Shown here in pieces: positions 8,425 to 18,022 of a DNA stretch of 53,508 nt. Source of the DNA: Campylobacterota bacterium (GTDB lineage Bacteria; Babelota; Babeliae; Babelales; Chromulinivoraceae). Within the stretch, counting starts at the first letter, position 1, and each line of letters starts with the position of its first letter. Where the stretch lies: contig PBME01000018.1 of assembly GCA_002721975.1 (NCBI GenBank), positions 1 to 53,508 on the forward strand, given 5' to 3'. A model generated the notes under the pieces. That model had not been told where the DNA came from. It searched no databases and saw only the letters and a list, made by a program, of their open reading frames with translations. The position numbers were made by a program, and so were the translations under genes.

Positions 8425-9855
8425 TTATAGGTTAGTAAATTCATTTTTTATATTATCAAGTATTTGTTGAGCCTCATTAATTTCTTTATGTTCCGTCATA
8501 ATCCGTAAAACAGGCTCTGTATTTGATTTTCTTATTACAATTCTACCAGGATTGATATGGGTAGCATATTTATTTTTAATTTGATTAATAGATTCATCTG
8601 TAATAGTCGTGTTTTTAAGTGAAAGAGTAGCATGAATTTGTATGTTTTTCTTATAGCTGTGAAGATCAATGTTTTGCGTATAGATTGTATCAAAAAACAT
8701 AAGTGCTGCAAAAATACCATCGCTACATGGTGCATGATCTAGTACAGTAATATGCCCACATGCTTCAGATCCTAGAAGTGCATTATGTTCAAGCAGCTTT
8801 TCAATAATATTTCGTTCACCAACATCAGTACGGATAAATTGTTTATCTTGTTGTTCAAAATGTTTTTGAGTAACTTGATTGGTCATGATAGTACCAACAA
8901 CAGTTTTTTGATCTTTGTAACGTGGGTGTTGTGCAAGTACCATGATAATATCATCACCATCAAAAACACTTCCTTTGTCGTCTACTATGATAACACGATC
9001 TCCATCACCATCAAAAGCACAGCCCCAGTTTGCATTATGTTGATTGACTGCATCAATGAGTAATTGTGGATTGGAACATCCAGATTGTTCATTGATGTTA
9101 TTACCTGTTGGTGTGTTGTTGATAGCAACTGTGTTAATACCATATTGTTTAAATATTTGTTCAGCGATTTGATAGGTTGCGCCATTGGCACAATCAAGTA
9201 TAACTTTGAATGGTTCAAATTGTTTGTGCGTAATTGTTTGTTGCATGTCGTTGATGTAATTCTTGAGATAATCAAGTGACTTTGTTGTATAAAATAGTAT
9301 ATACCAATACCAATCAATGACATCACTTATTGTTGGAATGTGGTTTTTATAATACGTTACTGTTTCATAAAAAAATCTTGAAATATCTAATTCTTCTTGT
9401 TCTGTCAGTGGACCATTGGGAGTAAATACTTTGATCCCATTATATTCAGGAGGATTATGTGAAGCGGTGATCATAATACCTAGTTGAAAAAATGGAGTGC
9501 ATTCATTGTTATCTGTTGTTGACGCTGATCCTACAGCTTTAGCAACAAAAGGAGTAGGCACAATTCCCATATTAAATATTTGATGCTTATGATGAATAGC
9601 AAGATTTTTTTTAAATGTATTTAAGATCCATTTGCTTGATGTGCGTGTATCTGTAGCAATAAGTACATTGCATTGCATATTATAGACTCTATGTAAATAA
9701 TGGCTGATTGCGATGCTCAAAAAATGAACATTTTGTACGTCATTCAAAAAACCAGATGTATCTTTTGAAAATGAATGTTTGATTCTATGCCAAAGAGTAA
9801 CTTTGGTAGGTATTATTCCTCGAATACCACTGTTTTTAAAAATATTGTTATTCAT
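8425..9855 (-). CDS. glmM: Phosphoglucosamine mutase (phosphohexomutase family)
   Basis: 476 residues of the alpha-D-phosphohexomutase family. The phosphoserine loop TASHNP has its serine at residue 132, the metal-binding loop DGDGDR is at 282-287, the sugar-specificity loop GSEACGH at 362-368 and the phosphate-binding loop RKSNTEP at 442-448. Phosphoglucosamine mutase makes glucosamine-1-phosphate for UDP-GlcNAc and so for peptidoglycan and lipid A. I prefer GlmM to phosphomannomutase/phosphoglucomutase because of the DVGERN...GSEACGHITVLDH region and because it follows cdaA-like and cdaR-like genes, the order known from Firmicutes. The specificity loop has Cys where GlmM usually has Ser, so substrate remains uncertain. 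Confidence 0.72.
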   Translation of the reverse strand: MNNNIFKNSGIRGIIPTKVTLWHRIKHSFSKDTSGFLNDVQNVHFLSIAISHYLHRVYNMQCNVLIATDTRTSSKWILNTFKKNLAIHHKHQIFNMGIVPTPFVAKAVGSASTTDNNECTPFFQLGIMITASHNPPEYNGIKVFTPNGPLTEQEELDISRFFYETVTYYKNHIPTISDVIDWYWYILFYTTKSLDYLKNYINDMQQTITHKQFEPFKVILDCANGATYQIAEQIFKQYGINTVAINNTPTGNNINEQSGCSNPQLLIDAVNQHNANWGCAFDGDGDRVIIVDDKGSVFDGDDIIMVLAQHPRYKDQKTVVGTIMTNQVTQKHFEQQDKQFIRTDVGERNIIEKLLEHNALLGSEACGHITVLDHAPCSDGIFAALMFFDTIYTQNIDLHSYKKNIQIHATLSLKNTTITDESINQIKNKYATHINPGRIVIRKSNTEPVLRIMTEHKEINEAQQILDNIKNEFTNL

Positions 9856-10231
9856 GTTTTTTAGTAATTTTGATAGTTATATATGATGGTTTTAAGTTTA
9901 TCAAATTTATATTATCTGGTAAAAAAAGATTTTCTCGTGATAATGCAATTTCATTGCTGCCTTGTCTAAATTGCGAAGCGTCTAGATGAATTGCATTATT
10001 GGCATTATCAAAGTGATACATATTTGTTCTTGTGCCCGAGACTGTAACTTCAATTTTTTCTGCTGCGTTAATTATGAAATCTTGCTGTAGGTTATAAAAG
10101 TATACAGGAATTGTTTGGGTAGTTTTTATTTGTTGGTTCTGAGCCATAAATGCCCATATGCTATAGCCGATAATACATGAAATAATGCGAATAAAATTAT
10201 GATGCAGAAGAATGCTTTTGCTTTTGATCAT
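9848..10231 (-). CDS. YbbR-like domain membrane protein (CdaR-like)
   Basis: 127 residues from the ATG at 10231. One transmembrane segment at about 13-31 (IRIISCIIGYSIWAFMA) precedes a single extracytoplasmic beta-rich domain with the YbbR pattern: IPVYFYNL, then IEVTVSGTRTNM, HLDASQFRQGSNEI and a closing PSYITIKI. CdaR proteins of Firmicutes carry several such domains and regulate CdaA; here there is only one. It overlaps the upstream cda-like gene by 35 bases and the downstream glmM gene by 8, so the three are tightly coupled. An earlier in-frame ATG at 10276 would lengthen the overlap to 80 bases and is less likely. Confidence 0.72.
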   Translation of the reverse strand: MIKSKSILLHHNFIRIISCIIGYSIWAFMAQNQQIKTTQTIPVYFYNLQQDFIINAAEKIEVTVSGTRTNMYHFDNANNAIHLDASQFRQGSNEIALSRENLFLPDNINLINLKPSYITIKITKKHE

Positions 10232-11069
10232 CAGGATTCCTTTTTTGAATGATAGAAGTATTTGTTGCAACATCATAAAGAGTTTTTTCAGTAAAGTTTA
10301 ATAATTGTTGCACAGATACTTGTTTTAAACACTTTCCTCCATACCATACAGTATGCGTATCAGATATTGTATCAATTGAAAATATTAAAGTATCAGTTTT
10401 TTGTGTCATAATGAGGGCTGCCTCATGGTTTAAAGTTGTTGTATCTTTTGGCTCTATGAGCATTTCATTAATGATAAGATCATTCCATTTTGCATTAATA
10501 CTTTGAATGAGACCTGAATGATGAACCCACAATAGAGTATTGTTTTGTACATCTTGGCTCGTTAATAAAAGATTTATTATATCTTTTTGAACAGGTAGCT
10601 GTAACATGTATTTTGTTTGTAATAAAGCAGAAAGATTATAATTTTTTTCAATAATACAAAAAATATTTTTTTGTTTATGAGATGCTTGTAAACATGATTG
10701 AACAAGGCTTGCAAGCCAATTTTTTTCTGGAATTGTGGTAGGAGTAAAATATTTTTTTGAAGGAAGAACGAAATTTTTTTGTAATTGTTTTTGGTGTGCT
10801 ATAATGCAAAAGACGATATAAACAGGCCCAAAGTATAACAAAGTAGAAAATAAAATTGAACATGAGCTAAAATATGTAATTGTTATCAAGCTGAAGTATG
10901 TATAAAAAGTAAAAAGAAGCTGTTGGGTATTGTCTTGTTTTAGCCATGATAGAAATTTATAAGTAATAAGTATAAAAAAAATTATTTCAAAGTAATCTTG
11001 AATAAGATAAAGTCCTAATAGTTCAGCTCCAAATTCTTTAATGTGTGTTAGTAACTGTTCATAAAGCAT
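10197..11069 (-). CDS. CdaA-like diadenylate cyclase homologue with lost catalytic motifs
   Basis: 290 residues with the CdaA layout: hydrophobic segments at about 25-42, 50-68 and 72-92, then a cytoplasmic DAC-like domain. VYIVFCII followed by the QKQLQ linker matches the end of the CdaA membrane part. The domain aligns by position with CdaA (INLLLT...GLI; HEAALIMTQKTDTLIFSI), but the DGA motif is replaced by N177-T178-L179 and RHR by N214-H215-E216. Both motifs are needed for c-di-AMP synthesis in characterised enzymes, so I infer that it is inactive. AGGAG lies 8 bases before the ATG. It is first in a leftward operon with the YbbR-like gene and glmM. Confidence 0.7.
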   Translation of the reverse strand: MLYEQLLTHIKEFGAELLGLYLIQDYFEIIFFILITYKFLSWLKQDNTQQLLFTFYTYFSLITITYFSSCSILFSTLLYFGPVYIVFCIIAHQKQLQKNFVLPSKKYFTPTTIPEKNWLASLVQSCLQASHKQKNIFCIIEKNYNLSALLQTKYMLQLPVQKDIINLLLTSQDVQNNTLLWVHHSGLIQSINAKWNDLIINEMLIEPKDTTTLNHEAALIMTQKTDTLIFSIDTISDTHTVWYGGKCLKQVSVQQLLNFTEKTLYDVATNTSIIQKRNPDDQKQKHSSAS

Positions 11070-11137
11070 GCATTTCTCCTTTTTTTCGTTATAATAAATA
11101 TAAAACGAACTTATGTAGTATTTAAGTGAAGTTTTAA

Positions 11138-12169
<1,032 letters not shown>

Positions 12170-12174
12170 CAAGC

Positions 12175-12211
12175 AAAAAGTGCTATTCGGCTTGGTTTAA
12201 AGGCATTTTTT
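12175..12211 (+). terminator. Weak terminator candidate after trpS
   Basis: AAAAAGTGC (12175-12183) can pair with GCATTTTTT (12203-12211) with one G-U pair and a run of T at the 3' end. The loop of about 19 bases is long, so this is much weaker than the other terminators in the window. Confidence 0.3.
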
Positions 12212-12275
12212 CAACAAGTCTTTATTTTTTAGATTAACTTTTGGTAAGTTACTATTATAACGAGGGGGAATGGTT

Positions 12276-12950
12276 ATGGTAAAACGTACCAAAAAGGTTA
12301 CTAAAAATGAACAAAAATCAGCTGTAGAAGAGCCTAAAGCAGTTAAAAGTCGTAAAAAAACGACTAAAACAAAATCATCAAACAGTAAAGATAAACAAGA
12401 GTATTCTACGCGTATGCCATTGATAGCAATGATCTTGTTCGCTGGATTATTTGTTGTTTCAGTGTTTATGTTGTTTAGAAATACAAAATATTCTGCAGAC
12501 TCTCTTATTGTTCAAGACTTACAAAAACTACATAAAATTTTTATTGAAATAGATAAAGACTGCAAAATTATAGATTTTGAACATGTCAAAAATTATATTG
12601 ATTTTTTGACCGTGAAAGAATTTGTAGGATCTGAAGTAGGTGCTATGAATGTATCATATCCAAGAAACTGGAAAGGTCCTTATTTGTTAGATAATCCAAC
12701 AGTTCATGAGCAGCAATATATTATTTTACGTAATAAAAATGGTTATTATATTGTGCCTGGAGATGGAGTTACCTTAGCTAATGGCAAAGTAATTGGTCAA
12801 GACATCGTTTTAGGTGAAAAAACAGATATGGAAAAAGTCTTGCATGATTCAGCAGGTTTAAAATCTAAAGAAGGCATATTGGGAGTGAAGATTGATGTTA
12901 GTGGTAGTTATCTTAAAAAAATTTTACAAGCACCATTAAAGTATTTGTAA
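12276..12950 (+). CDS. Membrane-anchored protein of unknown function with lysine-rich N-terminus
   Basis: 224 residues from ATG 12276, chosen because GAGGGG ends 8 bases upstream; the in-frame ATG at 12270 is too close to that site. Residues 1-45 are Lys/Thr/Ser-rich and predicted cytoplasmic. One transmembrane segment follows at about 49-66 (PLIAMILFAGLFVVSVFML), then an external domain with NWKGPYLLDNP and GYYIVPGDGVTL. The single N-terminal helix followed by a GPYL motif vaguely recalls pseudopilins, but no prepilin cleavage site is present. I do not recognise a family. It ends 11 bases from the convergent helicase gene. Confidence 0.7.
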   Translation: MVKRTKKVTKNEQKSAVEEPKAVKSRKKTTKTKSSNSKDKQEYSTRMPLIAMILFAGLFVVSVFMLFRNTKYSADSLIVQDLQKLHKIFIEIDKDCKIIDFEHVKNYIDFLTVKEFVGSEVGAMNVSYPRNWKGPYLLDNPTVHEQQYIILRNKNGYYIVPGDGVTLANGKVIGQDIVLGEKTDMEKVLHDSAGLKSKEGILGVKIDVSGSYLKKILQAPLKYL

Positions 12951-12961
12951 ATATGAAGAAG

Positions 12962-15238
12962 TTACACTATATCCAAAAATGAACTATCAATTTTCTTTTT
13001 ACCATGGTTAGTGAAATGTACAGTTACAAAGGTTTTATCGCCTTTTGATTCTATAAATTGTACTATTCCTAAACCAAATTTAGGGTGCTTTACACTTTGC
13101 AAGCGTTTAAAAGTAGATGAAGATTTAGACTGTTGTTTCGTAATGTCATTTGCTTTTATATGTGCTGGAACAGTAAAATTAAAATCATTAGCTGTATGAT
13201 TAGTTGTGATACTATTTGAAATCCACTGGTTGAAAAAAGTCATAAATTGAGATTTGCTCCAATGTTTGGCACCTTCTTGATGTAGCAAATGTGTTGGAAT
13301 TTCTTGTAAAAAACGAGAAGGACGTTGAATTGTCATTTGACCAAATGTGTTACGGTATTTACTATGCAACAATAGAAGTTTTTTTCTTGTTCTTGTTAAC
13401 CCTACATAAAATAAGCGACGCTCTTCTTCTATGTTACCATTTTCAATTGATTGGTTACTTGGTAAAATGCCATCTTCTATGCCAGTTAATAGAACAGTGT
13501 CAAATTCCAGACCTTTTGCGCTATGTAAAGTCATCATTTGTACGCAATCTTGTGCTAAATTATCCTGTATAATATGTTCTTGCATGAGTGCTATATCTTC
13601 TAAAAAGCTTGCAAGGGTAGCTTGTTGTGTTCGTTCTACGTATTCAGCAGCTCGTACAAATTCAGATACGTTTTCTTTTTTTATTTGAGCTTCTTGTTTG
13701 TCAAAATTATCTTGTAGATATGTTATATAGTTTGTTTTAGAAATAAACAATTCAAGCGCAGCTGTTGGGTCACTTTGTTCTGTGAGTGAATCAAACAATC
13801 TAATGAATTGCTGTAAAGAAGCACGTTGTTTTGGAGTAGTTAATTTTTCATCAATAATTTTTTGAGCGATTTGTATAAAAGTTAAAAGAGGTTCTTGCTG
13901 CCAGGTATGTAAAAATAATTCTTCAAATTTTTTACCAAGACCTCGTAAAGGACAGTTGATAATACGTAAAAATGAAACTTTATCAAATGGATTGACGATC
14001 AGTCTCATATAGGCAATCAAATCTTTAATTTCTTTACGTTCGTAGAATTGTATGCCGCCAATCATTTTGTATGGAATTGATTCTTTAAGCAATGCTTCTT
14101 CAATGATCCGTGATTGATAATGTGTGCGATATAAAATAGCAATAGAAGATAATTTTCCTGTTTTTGCTAAAGTTTTAATACTATTCGTTATGGTATAAGC
14201 TTCTTGAAGATCAGATAAGCATTCTAGTTGCAAAGGGGTATGACTTTTGTTGTTAGATGACCATAGCTTTTTATGATTGCGTTGAGTGTTATGTGTAATG
14301 ACGCTATTTGCAATATCTAGAATACGCTGACTAGATCGATAATTTTGTTCTAATTTAATTGTTTTAGTTGTTGTGAATTCTTGATCAAAATCTAAAATGT
14401 TTTGAACTGTTGCTCCTCGCCATGAATAAATTGACTGGTCTTCATCGCCTACAGCGCAGACAGAGTCAACAGCTAAATTATTATCTAACAGAGTAATTTT
14501 TTTAAGTAATGCATGTTGAATAAGATTAGTATCTTGATATTCATCAACTAAAATGTGACGATGTCTTACATGATGCTGTGCTTGAAAAGTTTGGTTTGTT
14601 GCAAATAATTCGTATGTTTTGTACAGTAAATCATCAAAATCAAAATAATTACTAGCTCTTTTTTGTTGCTCATAAGAGTTGTACAATTCCATAAATTGTT
14701 GAATGTGATAAGTTGGAATAGCTGTCTCATCGTTTATTTTTAGAGTCTCGCTCATTTTAAATGAAGAAAATAATGCTAGCAATTGTCGTGCATTAAAAAT
14801 GTTACTAATACCATGTTCTTTAATGAGATTTTGTACAAGTTTATATTGATCTGCTGAGTCAAGAATAGAAAAGTTTTCATTACGTAATAAGTATCTATTT
14901 TTTTTTAATAATCGTAAGCAGTATGAGTGAAATGTAGCAATAATAGGTTTTGTTTCTAAATGAGGTAAGAACTGTTCAACACGTTCTTGCATTTCTTTAG
15001 CTGCTTTATTTGTAAATGTTAAAGCAACAATAGATGATGGTTCAACATTGTGGTCTATAATTAATTGTGTAATTCTTGCAGTAATAACGCGTGTTTTACC
15101 AGAACCAGCTCCTGCGATAACTAAGAAAGATCCTTTTGCAGGAGTGACTGCTTTTTGCTGTTCAGTATTTAATTCATTTTTGATAAATTCTTGAAATTGT
15201 TGTTTATGATCGGTCACGCTTAGGTCTCCAAGTTGCAA
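12962..15238 (-). CDS. pcrA: UvrD/PcrA-type superfamily I DNA helicase
   Basis: ATP-driven 3'-5' DNA helicase for repair and replication restart. 758 residues with the ordered SF1 motifs: Walker A AGAGSGKT at 42-49, then LVDEYQDTN (motif II), GDEDQSIYSWRGA (III), LEQNYRSSQ (IV), MTLHSAKGLEFDTV (V) and EEERRLFYVGLTRTRK (VI). The C-terminal KHPKFGLGIV with VTVHFTNHGKKK is the Tudor-like tail found in PcrA/UvrD and known in PcrA to touch RNA polymerase. The start is uncertain: ATG 15238 overlaps hflX by 35 bases, and a GTG at 15217 is an alternative. UvrD and PcrA cannot be separated from sequence alone. Confidence 0.93.
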   Translation of the reverse strand: MQLGDLSVTDHKQQFQEFIKNELNTEQQKAVTPAKGSFLVIAGAGSGKTRVITARITQLIIDHNVEPSSIVALTFTNKAAKEMQERVEQFLPHLETKPIIATFHSYCLRLLKKNRYLLRNENFSILDSADQYKLVQNLIKEHGISNIFNARQLLALFSSFKMSETLKINDETAIPTYHIQQFMELYNSYEQQKRASNYFDFDDLLYKTYELFATNQTFQAQHHVRHRHILVDEYQDTNLIQHALLKKITLLDNNLAVDSVCAVGDEDQSIYSWRGATVQNILDFDQEFTTTKTIKLEQNYRSSQRILDIANSVITHNTQRNHKKLWSSNNKSHTPLQLECLSDLQEAYTITNSIKTLAKTGKLSSIAILYRTHYQSRIIEEALLKESIPYKMIGGIQFYERKEIKDLIAYMRLIVNPFDKVSFLRIINCPLRGLGKKFEELFLHTWQQEPLLTFIQIAQKIIDEKLTTPKQRASLQQFIRLFDSLTEQSDPTAALELFISKTNYITYLQDNFDKQEAQIKKENVSEFVRAAEYVERTQQATLASFLEDIALMQEHIIQDNLAQDCVQMMTLHSAKGLEFDTVLLTGIEDGILPSNQSIENGNIEEERRLFYVGLTRTRKKLLLLHSKYRNTFGQMTIQRPSRFLQEIPTHLLHQEGAKHWSKSQFMTFFNQWISNSITTNHTANDFNFTVPAHIKANDITKQQSKSSSTFKRLQSVKHPKFGLGIVQFIESKGDKTFVTVHFTNHGKKKIDSSFLDIV

Positions 15239-16331
15239 GATATTTTTTTAAAGGAGCTAAATTTTCTTTTTCTAAAGTATTAACAACAACGTACTGACCA
15301 AAAAAACCAAATTCACTTACACGTTTTTGAAGTTCTTCAGATTCTAATTTATCTGATTTATTAAACACAAAAAGAGCTTCTTTTTCAACGTCTAAATCTT
15401 CTAATGTTTCGAGAACAGTATTAATATGTGATTTCCAATTGCTATCAGCTATATCAATGACAATAAGTAGTAAGTCAGCGTATTGTAATTCAGCTAATGT
15501 TGATTTAAAAGCGTCAATAAGTTGATGAGGTAAATTTTGAATGAAGCCAACAGTATCCGATATGACACCAACTTTGGTATCTTTAATGAATAGTTGACGT
15601 GTTGTACTATCTAAGGTTGCAAATAGTTGATCTTTTGCTAGTACGTCACTGTGAGTTAACGCATTTAAAATAGAAGATTTGCCGGCGTTAGTATAACCAA
15701 CTAAACATATATGAGGAACTTTTTGATTTAAGCGTTGTTTACGTTGTGATTCTCGAGAGCGTTCTATTTTTTCAAGCTTTTGTTTTAAGGTGTGGATGTT
15801 TTTATTAATATAACGGAGTGTTTTTTCTTTTAAAGTTTCTCCAGGACCACCACGTACACCAATTGCTCCAGCTTGTTGTTCAAGGTGAATGCCTTTACCT
15901 GCTAATCTTGTTTTTTCAAAATTGAGCTTAGCAATTTCAACTTGTGTTTTACCTTCTGCTGTCACTGCTGACTTTTCAAAAATTGCAAGAATGAGTCGTG
16001 TTCTATCAAGAATTGGACAATCAAAAATATCTTGTAGATTACGTTCTTGTTGGTTAGCAAGCTGATCAGAAATGATTATTTCTTCGGCTTTGCTTTGATC
16101 AAATATTTCTTTTAAATCGTGAAGTTTACCTTTAGTAAAAAAATATTTAGAGTCAATGTCTCGTAACTTTACTAAGTGTAAATCATAATCAGTGACACCA
16201 TATGTTTTTGCTAGATTAACAAACTCTTGGTAGTAAGAGTCAATGTCGCTTGTTTTATTGTGAGGAGATTGCACACCAACGAGTAATGTTTTAATGTGAA
16301 ATCTAGTGTCTATTAATCCGCCTTTTGCCAT
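15204..16331 (-). CDS. hflX: GTPase HflX
   Basis: Ribosome-binding GTPase implicated in splitting stalled ribosomes under stress. 375 residues. The N-terminal HflX domain (1-200) ends in a glycine-rich IGVRGGPGETLKEK segment and a basic coiled coil (about 180-205). The G domain starts at GYTNAGKSS (G1, 212-220), with DTVGFIQNLPHQLI (G3 region) and NKSDK (G4). It is somewhat shorter than the E. coli protein at the C-terminus. AAGGA precedes the ATG. pcrA overlaps its 3' end, so the two form a leftward operon. Confidence 0.95.
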   Translation of the reverse strand: MAKGGLIDTRFHIKTLLVGVQSPHNKTSDIDSYYQEFVNLAKTYGVTDYDLHLVKLRDIDSKYFFTKGKLHDLKEIFDQSKAEEIIISDQLANQQERNLQDIFDCPILDRTRLILAIFEKSAVTAEGKTQVEIAKLNFEKTRLAGKGIHLEQQAGAIGVRGGPGETLKEKTLRYINKNIHTLKQKLEKIERSRESQRKQRLNQKVPHICLVGYTNAGKSSILNALTHSDVLAKDQLFATLDSTTRQLFIKDTKVGVISDTVGFIQNLPHQLIDAFKSTLAELQYADLLLIVIDIADSNWKSHINTVLETLEDLDVEKEALFVFNKSDKLESEELQKRVSEFGFFGQYVVVNTLEKENLAPLKKYLATWRPKRDRS

Positions 16332-16642
16332 AAGCTTTATTGTCCTTGTTAGCTTAAAATATTGATATATTATTAGTGTACAATAAATAGACCTGGATGC
16401 AACTTCTTAAAAAGCAATGAGAGCTTATATCCAAAGATACAAATTTTATTAAAGTACTCGTAAATATCATATTGCATTTGGTAAAGAATTTGCAATAAGC
16501 CCTAGTTGTACATAGCATTTATGCCTGTTATCAATCTTTTATGGATATGATAAGTTCTTTTGTAGGAATCATATATTTCTAGCGTAAACAGTCTTTTTTT
16601 GCTATATTGAAGGCATAATCATAAATTAGCAGGGATATATAC
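16332..16642. other. 311-bp intergenic region between divergent hflX and ffh
   Basis: No ORF of useful length. It holds the hflX promoter candidate, an inverted repeat TATTGCA/TGCAATA (about 16472-16499, 14-base loop) and an AT-rich stretch with possible -10 boxes for ffh near 16603-16619. I looked for an SRP RNA, which would fit beside ffh, but did not find its conserved hairpin with the GGAA tetraloop. Confidence 0.6.
16356..16383 (-). promoter_or_regulatory. Promoter candidate for hflX-pcrA
   Basis: On the minus strand TTGTAC (16383-16378) and TATTTT (16361-16356) are 16 bases apart, fitting a sigma-70 promoter with one mismatch per box typical of AT-rich genomes. The start point would be near 16349, about 18 bases before the hflX ATG. 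Confidence 0.4.
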
Positions 16643-17965
16643 ATGTTTGATTTTTTGACTAAAAAATTTTCAGGAATATTTTCGGCTTTAACGGGCAAAG
16701 ATAAGTTAACAGATAAAAACCTTGAAGAAACCTTGGGTAAAGTAAAAGATTCACTTCTTGAAGCAGATGTTCCATACGATTTAGTACATACTTTTATAGA
16801 TGAAGTAAAAAAAGATGTTGTAGGGCAAAAAGTTTTTGCATCTATGAATCCTTCTGAGCAGTTTGTAAAGGTTGTATATGATAGAATGTTACAATTTTTA
16901 GGAGGCGAATATTTACAAGAGTCTTTTGCTTTTCAGATCCCGTCGGTAATTATGGTTATGGGTTTGCAAGGATCTGGTAAAACTACTACCATTGGCAAAT
17001 TAGCTTATTTTATTAAAAAACAAGCTGAAAAACGAGGTAAAGTAAGAAATATTTTGTTAGCATCAGTTGATTTTTATCGTCCAGCTGCAATTGATCAGTT
17101 AGAAATTTTAGCAAAGCAAATAGGGGTTTCGTTTTATAGATCAAAGCAAAATGATCCATTGTTAGCTGCTCAAGATATTATGCAACATTATAAACAACAT
17201 GGATATGAACATTTACTTTTTGATACGGCAGGAAGATTACACATTGACGATACTATGATGCATGAATTGCAAAGTGTTTCAAAAATTCTTAATCCTCGAT
17301 ATAAATTTATGGTGTTAGATGCAATGACTGGACAAGAGTCATTGACAGTAGCAAAGTCTTTTTTAGATACAGTTGGTTTTGATTATGCTGTATTGTCAAA
17401 AATGGATAGTGATTCTCGTGGAGGAGCTGCGTTTTCTTTTAGATACTCATTAAAAAAACCAATTTTATTTATGGGTATTGGCGAAAAAGTAGAAAATTTA
17501 GAGCTATTCCGTCCAGAACGTGTTGCTAAGCGTATGTTAGGTATGGGTGATATTTTAACATTGGTTGAAAATGCTCAAGAAAAAATTAAAAAATCTGATC
17601 AAGAAAGCGTAGAAAGATCTTTAAGATCTGGAAATATTACGTTTGATGATTTTGAAAAGCAACTATCAATGGTTTCAAAGCTTGGTTCACTATCTGGTAT
17701 TATGAAGTTTATGCCTGGTATGGGTAATGTTCAGGTTTCGCAAGATCAGTTGCAAAAAGGTGAAAATGAAATGAAGCAGTTTAAAGCGATTATTCGCTCC
17801 ATGACTAAAAAAGAGCGTCTTTTACCTCAAATCTTGGATGGTTCTCGTAAAAAAAGAATCGCAAAGGGAGCAGGAGTTGATTCTGCTACAGTTAATCTTT
17901 TGATTCAAAGATTTGAACAAAGTAAACAATTTGTTAAACTTCTTAAAAAGAAGCGATTTTTTTAA
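16643..17965 (+). CDS. ffh: Signal recognition particle protein Ffh (SRP54)
   Basis: GTPase that with SRP RNA targets membrane proteins to the Sec translocon. 440 residues. The N-domain helix bundle covers 1-95, and the G domain starts with P-loop GLQGSGKTT (107-115), then DTAGRLH (G3) and a G4 region in LSKMDSDSRGG. The C-terminal M domain (about 300-440) has the methionine-rich, GMGD- and FMPGMGN-containing helices that bind SRP RNA and signal sequences. The ATG follows AGCAGGGA. SecY and YidC are coded elsewhere in this window, so the main insertion machinery is represented. Confidence 0.97.
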   Translation: MFDFLTKKFSGIFSALTGKDKLTDKNLEETLGKVKDSLLEADVPYDLVHTFIDEVKKDVVGQKVFASMNPSEQFVKVVYDRMLQFLGGEYLQESFAFQIPSVIMVMGLQGSGKTTTIGKLAYFIKKQAEKRGKVRNILLASVDFYRPAAIDQLEILAKQIGVSFYRSKQNDPLLAAQDIMQHYKQHGYEHLLFDTAGRLHIDDTMMHELQSVSKILNPRYKFMVLDAMTGQESLTVAKSFLDTVGFDYAVLSKMDSDSRGGAAFSFRYSLKKPILFMGIGEKVENLELFRPERVAKRMLGMGDILTLVENAQEKIKKSDQESVERSLRSGNITFDDFEKQLSMVSKLGSLSGIMKFMPGMGNVQVSQDQLQKGENEMKQFKAIIRSMTKKERLLPQILDGSRKKRIAKGAGVDSATVNLLIQRFEQSKQFVKLLKKKRFF

Positions 17966-18022
17966 TCATGTTCTTTAATTATTTAATTGTTCAACTATTT
18001 TCACTTAAAAGGGTTGCTTAAA

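Noticed and set aside
8785-9326. Several overlapping frames inside the glmM gene on both strands
   Set aside because: They lie within a gene with clear catalytic loops and carry no motif of their own.
8425-9855. Naming this gene as phosphomannomutase/phosphoglucomutase
   Set aside because: Possible, but the gene order and the specificity-loop region favour GlmM; kept only as an alternative.
16332-16642. SRP RNA gene next to ffh
   Set aside because: Searched by eye for the conserved domain IV hairpin; not present.
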